Shown here: positions 26,142 through 36,087 of the stretch, in pieces
Layout: each line of letters begins with the position of its first letter
Position numbering within the stretch: the first letter of the stretch is position 1
Assembly (NCBI RefSeq): GCF_019511525.1
Contig: NZ_JAEUAT010000004.1
Coordinates: 186,001-250,000 of the forward strand
Origin: Rhizobium cauense
GTDB lineage: Bacteria; Pseudomonadota; Alphaproteobacteria; Rhizobiales; Rhizobiaceae
DNA: 64,000 nt
Reading direction: 5' to 3'
Program-made: the position numbers and the translations under genes
Notes under the pieces: model-generated
What the model was told of the DNA's origin: nothing
Database searches by the model: none
What the model saw: only the letters and a program-made list of their open reading frames with translations

Positions 26142-27440
26142 TTATCTCTTCAGGTTTACGAGGACGTCGAGGATATCGGAGCCCGTCTGGAATACCTTTG
26201 AGTTGGCGGTGTAGCTGCGTTGCGCTTCCACCATCGTCGTCAACTGATCGGCGAGGTCCACGTTTGAGCCCTCAAGCGAACCGGAATTGATGACACCAAG
26301 TCCGTTCGTTTGGGGGAAGCCTGTAACAGTTACGCCCGAATCTCCGTTGGCAGCGTAGACGTTACCATTCAGGGGCGTTAGCAAATCCGGGCTTGCGACC
26401 GTCGCCAGAGGGATGCGGTAAATCGGCTTGGGGTCGCCCGACTTGTAGATTGCGTAAACCGTGCCGTCTTTGTCGATCTTGATATCCGTGACGGCGCTTG
26501 GTGCCTGTCCATTCAGCTGACCGTTGCCGGAGAAGTCGGACGCGACTTGGCCCATTTTGCTGAAGTCCATGTCGATCGTGTTGCCGGTCACCGGGTCGTC
26601 GATGGTGACTGTGCCGGTACTCGTCTGCTTTCCGTTCTCGTCAAAGGTCAATGTCTCTACAGCAACCGCGTCGCTGGAATAGGGGAACGGGCTATTTCCA
26701 GACGCAGCGTCAGCATGGCGGAACATCGCAATTTCCCACGTCGAATCGACTGGTGGGGTAGCCGTCGGATCTCCCGCTGAGGTTTTAGTGAAGTACAAAT
26801 CGTACATCACTGTATTGCCGAGGTTGTCGTAACCGACGACGGACATCTTTTTCGTGTCCGCCGTTGTGGTGGACGGATTATTCGCGCTCGGGAGTGTATC
26901 TGTCCCAGTGGGCGCGACAGTCGCGTTAGAGTTTAGGTTGCCGCTAAAAGATCCTGCATCGGATGGCCTTGCAACGAGACCTCCGAGGTCTTTGACGTTG
27001 ATTGGAACGAGGCCATCAAAGCCGTTGACCACGACCGCGGGAGATCCGGAAGTGTAAGGGTATCCCATCAGGGTGTATTGCGCCGAGTTCTTGAGATTAC
27101 CATTCTCGTCAGGGAGAAAATCGCCCGCCCGCGTCAGAACCGTAGTGCCGTCGTCGCCCTGAACAATGAAGAAACCATCACCCTTGATCGACAGATCACT
27201 CCCCGACGTCGTCGCACTGTAGTTGCCTTCAGTTGTGATGGAATATCGTGTCGTGCTTTGCACGCCACCAGAGTTGTAGTTGCCGGAAGAGCCCGGCACC
27301 ACAAGTGTGGAGAATGCGATCGACGCGCTCTTGTAGCCGACCGTGTTGACGTTAGCGATGTTGTCCGCAACCGTGCTCAGACGATTTGCCTGCGCGTTCA
27401 TGCCGGATATCGCAGTTTTCATGCTGCCAAAGATGCTCAT
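26142..27440 (-). CDS. flgE: Flagellar hook protein FlgE
   Basis: 432 residues. N-terminal rod/hook signature SIFGSMKTAISGMNAQANRL with LSTVADNIANVNTVGYK, central hook domains including TYTLMGYP-like and KTSAGDPT segments, and the C-terminal SGSLEGSNVDLADQLTTMVE signature with the terminal coiled-coil helix. Forms the hook joining flagellar rod and filament. Good ribosome-binding site (CAGGAG). Unusual for rhizobia, no other flagellar structural genes are next to it, only an EF-hand gene upstream in the same direction. Confidence 0.93.
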   Translation of the reverse strand: MSIFGSMKTAISGMNAQANRLSTVADNIANVNTVGYKSASIAFSTLVVPGSSGNYNSGGVQSTTRYSITTEGNYSATTSGSDLSIKGDGFFIVQGDDGTTVLTRAGDFLPDENGNLKNSAQYTLMGYPYTSGSPAVVVNGFDGLVPINVKDLGGLVARPSDAGSFSGNLNSNATVAPTGTDTLPSANNPSTTTADTKKMSVVGYDNLGNTVMYDLYFTKTSAGDPTATPPVDSTWEIAMFRHADAASGNSPFPYSSDAVAVETLTFDENGKQTSTGTVTIDDPVTGNTIDMDFSKMGQVASDFSGNGQLNGQAPSAVTDIKIDKDGTVYAIYKSGDPKPIYRIPLATVASPDLLTPLNGNVYAANGDSGVTVTGFPQTNGLGVINSGSLEGSNVDLADQLTTMVEAQRSYTANSKVFQTGSDILDVLVNLKR

Positions 27441-27471
27441 TGAAATGCTCCTGAAGTAACGATTGAAAAGG

Positions 27472-27906
27472 TTAAGTGCGTAAATTGCGCAGGCGTTCGG
27501 CGTAGCCGGGATCGAGATGTCCGACGCTCACTGGAAACATTTTCGCGAGGCCGTCGCCAAGCTCGGTCTCGTTGACCCAGCCCTTGCCGGTTGTGTCAAT
27601 TGCTGCCCACCGTTCCTCGTTGCCTGCAACATCGTTCGGATTGTTACTGAGTTCGGCGAGACGAGCTTGGCCAGCCATGTACTCATCCTTGGTCACTCGC
27701 CCGTCCTTGTCGGAATCAGCCCAGTCGAGAGATTGGCGAGCCATGCGCGCGTGAAAATCGGCGACCAGTTGGCTATCGCTCGTCGCGGGCGGAGCCTTTG
27801 TCCGTGCCGAGGAAGGTAGAGCCATCCTCTCGTCCGCGGCTATTGGCGGCTTGTTACTGGCCGGCGGAATTGGTCTGTAAATTGAAGTAAGGGACCCAAC
27901 TTTCAT
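27472..27906 (-). CDS. EF-hand protein upstream of flgE
   Basis: 144 residues from ATG 27906, with TGGAGCG upstream. One canonical EF-hand loop ([13 protein letters not shown]) and a second, degenerate one near [15 protein letters not shown] Pro/Ala-rich linker occupies residues ~10-50. Such calcium-binding proteins are usually cytoplasmic or periplasmic sensors. It ends 31 bp before flgE begins, so the two probably form one transcript; a calcium link to hook assembly is only inference. Confidence 0.75.
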   Translation of the reverse strand: MKVGSLTSIYRPIPPASNKPPIAADERMALPSSARTKAPPATSDSQLVADFHARMARQSLDWADSDKDGRVTKDEYMAGQARLAELSNNPNDVAGNEERWAAIDTTGKGWVNETELGDGLAKMFPVSVGHLDPGYAERLRNLRT

Positions 27907-28141
27907 GACGCTCCATTTCCCGTTGGTGGCGGTAAGTGGGCGCAAGCTGAAACCAAGGCCTTGCTTCAAACTTGCCGAAAACGGGTATTGGACTGCTATG
28001 TTGCAACCGCAACCATTTATATATTTCCAGTTGTACTCGCTTGAGTGCTCGCGCGCCGCTGCGCGACCAAACGAGGGTATAGCTGTACTGAACAAGATGT
28101 CGGTGGCCTATTGCCCTCGTTCAGAAGCGAGGGCAAGCACG

Positions 28142-29585
28142 ATGACTCAGGACAAGCTTACGACGGCAGCGGGTGCGCCCGTAACGGATAACTTCAACAT
28201 TGAAACGGCTGGGCCACGGGGTCCGGCACTCCTCCAAGACATCTGGCTGATAGAGAAGCTGGCACACTTCGATCGAGAGGTTATCCCGGAGCGCCGGATG
28301 CATGCCAAGGGTGCTGGTGCTTTTGGTACGTTCACCGTCACCGGCGACATTACGCGTTACAGTAAGGCGGCGCTTTTCTCAGAAGCTGGTAAACAAAACG
28401 CCGATCTTCATCAGATTCTCAACGGTTGCCGGCGAACGTGGCGCGGCCGACGCTGAGCGTGACATTCGTGGCTTCGCCATCAAATTCTATACTGAGCAGG
28501 GGAACTGGGACCTTGTCGGGAATAACACACCAGTCTTCTTCTTCCGAGATCCACTTCGCTTCCCCGATCTCAACCACGCGGTCAAGCGGGACCCCCGGAC
28601 AGGTATGCGAAGCGCTGAGAACAACTGGGACTTCTGGACCCTGTTGCCTGAAGCACTTCATCAGGTGACGATCATCATGTCCGATCGCGGGATCCCCAAA
28701 ACTTTTCGGAACATGCATGGGTTCGGTAGTCACACATTCAGTATGACCAACGCTGCCAATGAGCGGCATTGGGTGAAGTTCACGCTCAAATCCCAACAGG
28801 GCATCGCGAACCTTTCGGATGATGAAGCAGCTCATCTGATTGGACGAGACCGAGAAAGCCATCAACGGGATCTCTACGAGAGTATCGAGAACCGCCAGTA
28901 TCCGCGTTGGAAGCTCTATATCCAAGTCATGTCGGAAGAGCAGGCGAAGACCCATCGGCACAATCCGTTCGACCTCACCAAAGTATGGCGACACTCCGAA
29001 TATCCGCTTATCGAAGTCGGAATGCTCGAACTCAACCGAAATCCGGAAAACTTCTTCGCCGAGGTTGAGCAGGCATCCTTCACGCCGGCGAATATTGTAC
29101 CGGGCCTTGGCTTCTCACCGGACCGGATGCTGCAGGCACGTCTATTCTCTTATGGCGATGCGGCGAGGTATCGTCTCGGGGTCAATCACCATCAGATCCC
29201 GGTTAACGCGCCACGTTGTCCCTATCATTCGTATCATCGGGACGGAGCTATGCGAATCGATGGCAACTACGGCGCACAAACAAGCTACGTGCCCAACTCT
29301 CACGGGAGTTGGGAGGAGCAACCAGAATATCGCGAGCCGCCGCTCGAGCTATCCGGCTCGGCTCAGCGGTATGATCATCGGGTTGAAGAGGACCACTATG
29401 AACAGCCCGGTGACTTGTTCAGGCTGATGAGCGAGGCTCAGAAGGAGGCACTCGTCGCTAACACCGCCAACGCGATGACCGGAGTCTCGATGGCCGTAAA
29501 GGCGCGGCATGTCGAGAACTGCCGTCGTGCTGACGTGGAGTATGGCGTGCGGCTTGCGGAAGCGCTCGACCTGGATACCCAGTAG
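28142..29585 (+). pseudogene. katA: Catalase (clade 3-like) with internal frameshift
   Basis: Reading two frames gives ~480 residues of monofunctional heme catalase. Present: catalytic His in [11 protein letters not shown], Asn in [11 protein letters not shown], heme-ligand Tyr in [13 protein letters not shown], and the signature [17 protein letters not shown]. The frame breaks near 28390-28400 (GGTAAACAAAACG), where most catalases read a GKKTP-like segment; one extra base explains it. Otherwise the sequence is well conserved, so the break is recent or a sequence error. If real, no active enzyme is made. Confidence 0.85.
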
Positions 29586-29660
29586 CGAAATAAAGATTTG
29601 CGCGTAGGGATCTGCCCTGATTTCCCGGCAGGTAATCAAGGGCTTTTCTACGCGCCTCAA

Positions 29661-29692
29661 GGAAACGGCGCGGAACATTTCGCGCCGTTTCC
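29661..29692. terminator. 12-bp perfect hairpin after catalase
   Basis: GGAAACGGCGCG pairs with CGCGCCGTTTCC around an 8-nt loop, 75 bp beyond the catalase stop. A clear transcript-end structure, though without a T-run. Confidence 0.6.
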
Positions 29693-29761
29693 CCAACCGG
29701 CCGTGATGTGCCGGAAGAGTGCGTCGGACATTTTATTTATGGCCCGCCAAGGGGCACTGCA

Positions 29762-30375
29762 ATGCTGACCTATTCCGAAATCGACAATGCTGGCCGGTCG
29801 CGAGCCGGTCTTCTCAAGGCCCTTCTGGCTGACCCCATGCAGCGAGCGAGCAGCCCGTTGTTGACTGAGCTCAAAAATTGCGGTCTCGAAGTGTTGTCGC
29901 CAAGACCCTCGACGATGCCTTAGACTTCGTCGCCAACGAGAGCATTGACCTAGCGCTTCTCGAATCGAGGTTTGAGGGGGATGACTGCCTGGAGCTCATC
30001 GCGAAAATAAGAGCGCTGAATCCGACCAGCCGGATAGTCGTGCATACTTGGCTTGCCGACGTCAGGGCAACGGTCGCGGTCGTCAAGGCTAGCGCGGATG
30101 ATCTGCTGCCTAAGCCACTGGACGTCGCGTTTGTTGTCGCGTTTCTGCTGGACGGTCACAATCCCGAGAGCGGTTCTCTCGAAAACATTCCTGATATCGA
30201 GACGGTGAGGCGGGCGCACATACTCACGGTGTTCCAGTGGTGCGACAGAAACCTGTCGCTCGCATCGCGGCAGCTGTGCCTCAATAGGCGATCCCTCCAA
30301 CGTTTGATGCAGAGATACAGACAGGAGGCTGGCGAAAAAGGGTATTCGGTGTCCACTGGTGAAGGACCGGTCTAA
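29762..30375 (+). pseudogene. RegA/ActR-like response regulator, frameshifted
   Basis: ATG 29762 has AAGGGG upstream. One frame gives the first ~45 residues to CGLEV; after a one-base loss near 29893 the other frame continues from VAKTLDDALDFV to the end. The Fis-like DNA-binding end (CDRNLSLASRQLCLNRRSLQ with RLMQRY) is typical of RegA/ActR redox regulators. The receiver is degenerate: no acidic N-terminal pocket, and LLESRF stands where an Asp acceptor is expected. Probably nonfunctional as a phospho-switch. Confidence 0.7.
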
Positions 30376-30564
30376 CAGGCGTTGCGCAGGGCTATCGGGC
30401 GACCCCGCTGTGTGTGGGCGCGTCGACTGAATTCGCTGTGGCCCGCATGTCCACCCGACTCGGTCAATTCCTCAACCTGAGGAACGACTGATGTTCCAAG
30501 GAGGCCGCTAATACTCGTCGGTGCCTGATCGTATCTCCGTCAAATCGAAAACGGAGTTCGATCA

Positions 30565-31311
30565 ATGAAATCACTTGAAGGTAAAGTCGCTATAATAACC
30601 GGTGGAAACAGCGGAATTGGGAAGGCGTCCGCCAAGCGCTTCGCGCAGGAGGGGGCGCAGGTCTTGATCACGGGTCGACGCCAGGAGGTCGTTGATGCTG
30701 TGGCCGTAGAAATCGGCAACAACGCGATTGGCGTATGTGGTGATGTCGCCGAAGTCGACTTCCATCGCCGCTTGGCCGATGTCGTACAGCGGCAATTCGG
30801 CGCTATTGACATTTATATGGCGAACGCTGGGATCATTAACTTAGAAGGCTCGTCGACGGTCACCGAAGCCGAATTCGACCGGCATTTTGATATAAATGCG
30901 CGGGGTGTCTTCTTTGGGGTACAGGCGATCGCGCCATTGATCCGTGACGGCGGAAATATCATCGTCACAAGCTCCTTGGCGGCAACAAAGGTACTTCCTC
31001 AGCATACTGTTTATGCTGGCTCGAAGGCAGCTTTGGCGGCCTTTGCTCGAAACTGGGCTATCGAGTTCAAAGACCGTCGCATTCGTGTCAACATCCTAAG
31101 CCCTGGCCCAGTCGAGACTGAGATTCTCGGAAAGCTGGGCGTCAGCGATGTAGAGCGGCCGGGGTTCGAGGCACATATGGCGAACTTGATACCCGCGGGT
31201 CGAATGGGCCGCCCTGAGGAACTCGCGGAGGCGGCGCTGTTTCTCGCGTCGAAGGGGACCTTCGTCAACGGAATCGAACTGATCGTTGATGGTGGCATGC
31301 ATCTAGCTTGA
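30565..31311 (+). CDS. Short-chain dehydrogenase/reductase
   Basis: 248 residues. Classical SDR: TGGNSGIGKASA cofactor loop, NAG in MANAGI, Ser in VTSSLA, YAGSK catalytic motif, and the C-terminal end VNGIELIVDGGMHLA. Length and order fit the FabG-like glucose/3-oxoacyl reductase group. Cytoplasmic NAD(P)-dependent carbonyl reductase; substrate unknown. Confidence 0.9.
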   Translation: MKSLEGKVAIITGGNSGIGKASAKRFAQEGAQVLITGRRQEVVDAVAVEIGNNAIGVCGDVAEVDFHRRLADVVQRQFGAIDIYMANAGIINLEGSSTVTEAEFDRHFDINARGVFFGVQAIAPLIRDGGNIIVTSSLAATKVLPQHTVYAGSKAALAAFARNWAIEFKDRRIRVNILSPGPVETEILGKLGVSDVERPGFEAHMANLIPAGRMGRPEELAEAALFLASKGTFVNGIELIVDGGMHLA

Positions 31312-31317
31312 GGAATG

Positions 31318-31352
31318 TTCGCCGACCCGCCATGCCACAGCGGGTCGGCGAA
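31318..31352. terminator. Bidirectional terminator hairpin
   Basis: 13-bp perfect stem TTCGCCGACCCGC / GCGGGTCGGCGAA with a 9-nt loop, in the 46-bp gap between two convergent genes. Serves both. Confidence 0.8.
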
Positions 31353-31357
31353 ACCGT

Positions 31358-31942
31358 TTAGCTCAGCCCTTCGACTGCCAAGGCCACTTTCACAGCGGGC
31401 CTAGCTCTCATTCGTTCGCGGAATGCCAACAGGGGCCTCGGAGCTTCGAGACCGAAGCGCTCGGCCCAAAGCAACATAACAAAGAGGTAGCAATCGGCAA
31501 CGGTGACGTCGTCGCCGAATAGGTAGTCGCCGGCAAGACTCTCTGACAGATATCCCAGACGGGTTTCGATCGCCGAGCGTGCGTCTTCCATTTCCTGAGC
31601 ACTAGCGGAATGCCAAAGTGGCCGCAGGCTACGATGCAATTCAGTTGAAATATAAGCGAGGGTCTCCAGCAGGCGCGTGCGCCCCAATTCTCCTCGCACA
31701 CCGAGCTTGGGATAGTGTGACGCTATCCAGTCGAGGATTGCGACGTTTTCGGTGAGGATTTCGCCGTTGTCTAATTCGAGCGCAGGAACATAACCCTTCG
31801 ATGTGAGCTCGTTGTAGTTCCGTCCCGTTGCAGTCATCTTTGACTTGAGGTCCACGCGCTCGCGTTCAAAGTCGATGCCAGCCTCTTCCAAGGCGATGTG
31901 ATCGGCAAGGCTGCAGGCAAACGGGCAGTAGAAGAGCTTCAT
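31358..31942 (-). CDS. Glutathione S-transferase
   Basis: 194 residues from ATG 31942. Thioredoxin-like N-terminal domain (MKLFYCPFACSLADHIALEE, then a conserved GYVPALELDNGEILTENVAI glutathione-binding region) and an all-helical C-terminal domain with the ADCYLFVMLLWA segment. Conjugates electrophiles with glutathione in the cytosol. The pattern near Cys-6 resembles the bacterial beta class. Divergent from a broken TetR gene. Confidence 0.85.
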   Translation of the reverse strand: MKLFYCPFACSLADHIALEEAGIDFERERVDLKSKMTATGRNYNELTSKGYVPALELDNGEILTENVAILDWIASHYPKLGVRGELGRTRLLETLAYISTELHRSLRPLWHSASAQEMEDARSAIETRLGYLSESLAGDYLFGDDVTVADCYLFVMLLWAERFGLEAPRPLLAFRERMRARPAVKVALAVEGLS

Positions 31943-32169
31943 AGGATGTCTCTCAGTGTTGGCTGAAGGGATGCTAGCTAAATCCCGCATCCGGGGTCGC
32001 GCGGGATGCAGCGGGTTTAGCCTCGCATGTTTGGATCGCCAATTAAACGAGTGGTTGGCTTGCAGCGCCGGAGAAGCTAAGGCGGGCCCAAGCTTGGAAT
32101 GCAGCTTACGCTTATGGTAGACGCCGAGAATGAGCATTGAACCAACTTCTTACTCGCTAAAGGTGATAG

Positions 32170-32759
32170 GCTCAACAGAAGCGCAGTCGCGAGGCCCGTC
32201 AAAGGATTATCGCCGCCGCCGAGATTGTTCTCAGGGATAAGGGCGTCGATGGGTTCTCGATGGCGGCCGTTGCCACCGCGGCAAATATGCCCGTTGGTAA
32301 CATCTACAGGCGCTTTGACGGCAAGGAGTTGCTGACTTGGGTGATCGGCCAGGACATCGTGCTTGCTGACGACGTGGTATCCGAGCTTTTTGGCTTGAAC
32401 CGGAAGGCCGCCGAGAGGGGACGCAGATTCAGAAGTTCGGTACGAGGGTTGCCGAAACAGACCGGCCGCGCCTCGCGAACGAGCTGCATCGATTCATCGG
32501 TGAAGGCTGCGGCTATGTTAAGGCAATTGAGGTCGACACCCGATATGGGAGTCGCCGCTTGATAGCCAAAGGCTCGGCCGTTGGTGATGTTCCCTTTACT
32601 TGCATCTTTGCTGAGAGCATCCACCATTGGCTCGGGCTGAATCTACGCCTACCAGACTATAAGGTTGCCGGGCTGGAGAACAACGTCCCAGTTGCCGATT
32701 GCGTTATGCCGTCGGTAGGGCCGCTGAAGGGGACGAGAAGACTAGAGGTGCTTCATTGA
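32170..32759 (+). pseudogene. TetR-family regulator remnant
   Basis: A TetR-like helix-turn-helix reads QRIIAAAEIVLRDKGVDGFS then MAAVATAANMPVGNIYRRF, but no start codon precedes it in frame (a stop lies at 32167). The frame then breaks near 32410-32450; a different frame (ELHRFIGEGCGYV onward) continues to 32759. Divergent from the GST, its probable former target. Confidence 0.65.
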
Positions 32760-32913
32760 TGGCAGCCGCAAACCTTTGTTTAGGTTGAGCTGGAGGGGGA
32801 CGGTAATCAAACTGTCGTTGCCGCTTGTCGTCAGATCCGCCAAAGCTCCCGACCCAATATGATCCACAATGCGTCAGCGGCGGGTAGAGCTTCTAAAAAT
32901 CAAAGGAAAGCAA

Positions 32914-33693
32914 ATGCGCAACATCGCACGGCTCGCAGTCGCGGCGGGCCTTTACCTGGTGTCATCAATTGCCGGGCATACGGACACGCCGAAGCCGACA
33001 ATCGTATTGGTTCATGGAGCCTTCGCCGATTCATCAAGCTGGAACCAAGTGGTCAGCCGCCTCGAGAAGGATGGATACTCTGTAGTGGCGGTCGCCAACC
33101 CTCTCAGGGGCGTTAAGAGTGATGGAGAGTACGTCGCCGGAGTTATCAAAACCCTGAAGCGACCTGTCGTGCTAGTCGGGCATTCCTACGGCGGCTCCGT
33201 CATAAGCGGCGCAGCAGCTCGTGCCGATAATGTTAAGGCGCTTGTGTTTGTAGCTGCCTTCGCGCCCGAAAAAGGAGAGTCCGCTGTCGATCTATCCGCT
33301 AAATTTCCGGGGAGTACGCTCGCAACTGCTCTGGATGAGCCCGTCGCGCTGCCGGGTGGTGAGAAGGACCTCTACATTGAACAGAGCAAGTTTCCCAAAC
33401 AATTTGCAGCAGACGTCCCAGTCGTCACGGCTCGGCTCATGGCGGTAGCGCAGCGCCCTATCTCCGACGCTGCATTGGCCGAAGCCGCCTCGGACGCCGC
33501 CTGGAAGGATATTCCGTCATGGTTCATTTACGGTGACGCAGATAAAAACATCCCGCCCAAAACCCTGCAATGGATGGCTGCTCGAGCGAAGTCAAGGAAG
33601 ACCGTTGCGGTTCAGGGTGCTTCCCATGTCGTGATGATCTCTCACGCTGGCGAAGTTACAAAGCTGATTGAACAGGCCGCTTCCGCGAACTGA
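32914..33693 (+). CDS. Secreted alpha/beta hydrolase
   Basis: 259 residues from ATG 32914, with AAAGGAAAG upstream. Signal peptide (RNIARLAVAAGLYLVSSIAG). Motifs: VLVHGAFADSSSW, nucleophile Ser in GHSYGG, Asp in YGDADKNIPP, and His in GASHVVMISH. This is the esterase-like group often found near stress-induced genes. Probably hydrolyses an ester in the periplasm; substrate unknown. Confidence 0.85.
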   Translation: MRNIARLAVAAGLYLVSSIAGHTDTPKPTIVLVHGAFADSSSWNQVVSRLEKDGYSVVAVANPLRGVKSDGEYVAGVIKTLKRPVVLVGHSYGGSVISGAAARADNVKALVFVAAFAPEKGESAVDLSAKFPGSTLATALDEPVALPGGEKDLYIEQSKFPKQFAADVPVVTARLMAVAQRPISDAALAEAASDAAWKDIPSWFIYGDADKNIPPKTLQWMAARAKSRKTVAVQGASHVVMISHAGEVTKLIEQAASAN

Positions 33694-33803
33694 TAGCTTC
33701 AGGCAGGAGGCAGGTCGCTTTGCCTCCTCCGACATCTCAAGCCAAGAGCAGCGCTGAGAGGAATGCAGAGCCTCACATGCCGCATCGAATGGAGTCGCAC
33801 GGC

Positions 33804-34418
33804 ATGGCACAGGTTCTCATTGTCGATCACGACGAATACGCACGGTTCTCGTTACTGAACCTCTTCCAGCTAGCGGACATCGACGCGCGCGGCTTTGGGA
33901 CCGGCGCGGAACTTTTCGGTTCTGCCGACCTCGGGAGCCCGGGTTGCTTGCTTTTGGACGCCAACCTTCCGGACATCAACGGATTCTATGTCCAGCAACG
34001 ACTCGCGACCCACGGCTATTCACTGCCGATTGTGTTCATGACTGGGGATGCGACCATTCCCATGGCTGTCGAGGCTATGAAGCGGGGGGCGTGCGACTTT
34101 CTCCTGAAGCCGCTCGATGACGCTGCCGTTCTCGATGCGGTGCGCTGTGCCATGCACCGAGACTCGGCTGCTCGCGCCCTCGCAGCCGAACAGGCCCTCA
34201 CACGTCGATTGATCGAAACATTGACACGCCGGGAACGCGAAGTGATGAAATACGTAGTGGTAGGGGATCTTCACAAGCAGATCGCTCACCGTCTCGACGT
34301 GAGCGAAATGATGGTCAAGATCCATCGGAGTCGAATGATGAAGAAAATGGAAGTGGGCTCACTTATCCAGTTGATAAAAAAGCTCGATCTCGTCTGTGCC
34401 AAGTCCACATATCGGTAG
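33804..34418 (+). CDS. FixJ-family response regulator
   Basis: 204 residues from ATG 33804 (GGAG 10 bases upstream; ATG 33789 is an alternative). Receiver with Asp acceptor in CLLLDANLPD and Lys in FLLKPLDD. LuxR-type helix-turn-helix: LTRREREVMKYVVVGDLHKQ, MMVKIHRSRMMKKM. No kinase is adjacent. The C-terminal helix pattern is shared with regulators at 36088 and 60965, so these are recent relatives; the kinase at 61714 could be a common partner (inference). Confidence 0.88.
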   Translation: MAQVLIVDHDEYARFSLLNLFQLADIDARGFGTGAELFGSADLGSPGCLLLDANLPDINGFYVQQRLATHGYSLPIVFMTGDATIPMAVEAMKRGACDFLLKPLDDAAVLDAVRCAMHRDSAARALAAEQALTRRLIETLTRREREVMKYVVVGDLHKQIAHRLDVSEMMVKIHRSRMMKKMEVGSLIQLIKKLDLVCAKSTYR

Positions 34419-34587
34419 AAGTCGGGTCTGAATGCAAGAGTCAGACAGACGGTTTGCAGCCGGACGCGAGCCCGTCGACCACCGTGAGGTCTGTATGGCT
34501 CGTCGCTCGATGCCCAAACCTTTGTTTGGGAGGTTTGGAGTATGTCACGATGATAATTTCCTCGGCAGTCAACCGAAGGAGATTGAA

Positions 34588-35022
34588 ATGCAAACTCTCA
34601 AATATTGTATATTCGCAATGGTTTGGTTCAATGTGGTTCTGGCCGCATGGCTCTCGATTCACATGCTCTACGATCCCGAGGGTTGGTACTATTTCGTTCC
34701 GGGTGTTACCGATACAGGCTTTTACAATCAGCACTTCATCCGCGATATTGGCATCATCCAAGGGTTTATTGCAGTTGCCTTCGCGATCGGTACGTTCAAA
34801 CCGGAGCGCCGCACCGAACTGTGGGCAGCCGCAACCCTCTGGCTGATCGCTCACGCCTGCTTCCATCTCTGGGAGGTCGCTGTTGGCATTTGCTCGGCAT
34901 CTGTCTTGGTTCGCGATTTTCCCGCCGTAAGCCTGCCGGCACTTTTTGGCATCGCTGGTACTGTTTGGGCTTGCATGCAGTCCAGTATGGCGCACAAAAG
35001 TCTGACAGCATCACGCTTCTGA
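34588..35022 (+). CDS. Four-helix membrane protein, unknown
   Basis: 144 residues from ATG 34588, with GAAGGAG upstream. Four hydrophobic helices: CIFAMVWFNVVLAAWLSIHM, IIQGFIAVAFAIGTF, LWAAATLWLIAHACFHLWEV and LPALFGIAGTVWACM. Two conserved-looking segments, DPEGWYYFVPGVTDTG and NQHFIRDIG, face one side. Resembles small DUF4345-like proteins, but I cannot confirm that. Confidence 0.7.
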   Translation: MQTLKYCIFAMVWFNVVLAAWLSIHMLYDPEGWYYFVPGVTDTGFYNQHFIRDIGIIQGFIAVAFAIGTFKPERRTELWAAATLWLIAHACFHLWEVAVGICSASVLVRDFPAVSLPALFGIAGTVWACMQSSMAHKSLTASRF

Positions 35023-35043
35023 CTGGGAGCGCCCGACAATTAG

Positions 35044-35066
35044 TGCCGGAGCCGTGGGCTCCGGCA
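35044..35066. terminator. Bidirectional terminator hairpin
   Basis: Perfect 10-bp stem TGCCGGAGCC / GGCTCCGGCA with a 3-nt loop, between two convergent genes. Confidence 0.7.
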
Positions 35067-35072
35067 ATCAAT

Positions 35073-35825
35073 TCAAGCGTACAGAGTCCTCGACAGCCAG
35101 TCGTGATATGTGAGTTTTCCCAGAGCGGTGGGCCCTTTGGGGACCAGACCTTCACGGAGTACCGAAATCCCAAAGTATCGCGTTTCCGGTTGTGAAGCCA
35201 TTGGCCGCGTGTCTTCGGTGATCGTCAGCAGTTCTTTCGCAAGATCCAGGAGATCGGCAGATTCTGGGCCTCCGATTTCCACGATCGAGTTTTGAGGTTC
35301 TTGGGCGGCGAGTTTCGCTATCCAGGCAGCTACTTCGTCGCCGGCGACTGGCTGGAGCAGAAGAGATGGAAGCCGGATGATACCGTCGTCCGCAGAGGTG
35401 TTCACTATACTGTTCAAAAATTCGAAGAACTGTGTGGAACGGATAATGGTATGGGGGATGCCGGAGGCGCGGATGAGGTTCTCCTGGACGAGCTTTGCAC
35501 GGAAATAGTCGTTTTCGACGAGGCTTTCCACTCCGACCACAGACAGGGAGAGATAATGCCTGACGTTGTGCTTTCGTGCCGACGTCAGTAGATTGGTTCC
35601 GGCCTGTTTGAAGAACTCGAGGGCGTCACCGGATCCAAACGAGCCAAAGTTCGTCACGTCTATTATTGCATCCGCGCTATCGAAGGCTTCGTCCAAACCT
35701 TGACCGGTGAAGGCGTTTACTCCGGTCTTCTTGGACGCCTCTACGACATCCCTTCCATCGCGCTCAAGATATTTTACGGCCTTTGAGCCCATGGTGCCGC
35801 TAGCACCCACAACGACCACCCTCAT
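35073..35825 (-). CDS. NmrA-like atypical SDR (NAD(P)-binding)
   Basis: 250 residues; start has AAGGAG. Rossmann motif VVGASGTMGSKAV at the N-terminus, then YFRAKLVQENLIRASGIPHT and STQFFEF. Lacks the SDR Tyr/Lys pair, as in NmrA/HSCARG-like redox sensors and quinone-type reductases. Paralogue of 37016-37777; the two lie divergently around a FixJ-family regulator. Confidence 0.85.
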   Translation of the reverse strand: MRVVVVGASGTMGSKAVKYLERDGRDVVEASKKTGVNAFTGQGLDEAFDSADAIIDVTNFGSFGSGDALEFFKQAGTNLLTSARKHNVRHYLSLSVVGVESLVENDYFRAKLVQENLIRASGIPHTIIRSTQFFEFLNSIVNTSADDGIIRLPSLLLQPVAGDEVAAWIAKLAAQEPQNSIVEIGGPESADLLDLAKELLTITEDTRPMASQPETRYFGISVLREGLVPKGPTALGKLTYHDWLSRTLYA

Positions 35826-36087
35826 GGCTAACTCCTTTGCAAATGATGCCGGATCGTAGGGGTTTGAGGCGGGCGGTTCGACTAAACGAAGTGTTGGCTT
35901 GACCTTTTGTCTCTATATCGAGAGTTGGCGCGGCCTCAATATTGTAGGTGGACGGCTCGTGTGCTGAGGACCTAAACCAAGGTTTATGATCCCGCCGGCG
36001 CTGAACCGTGCTAAATGATCTCGAAAGGCCGGATTGGCGGTGCGCTGTCAATTTGACGCGCGCAGGGGCTGAAAGGCGGGTACGAAG

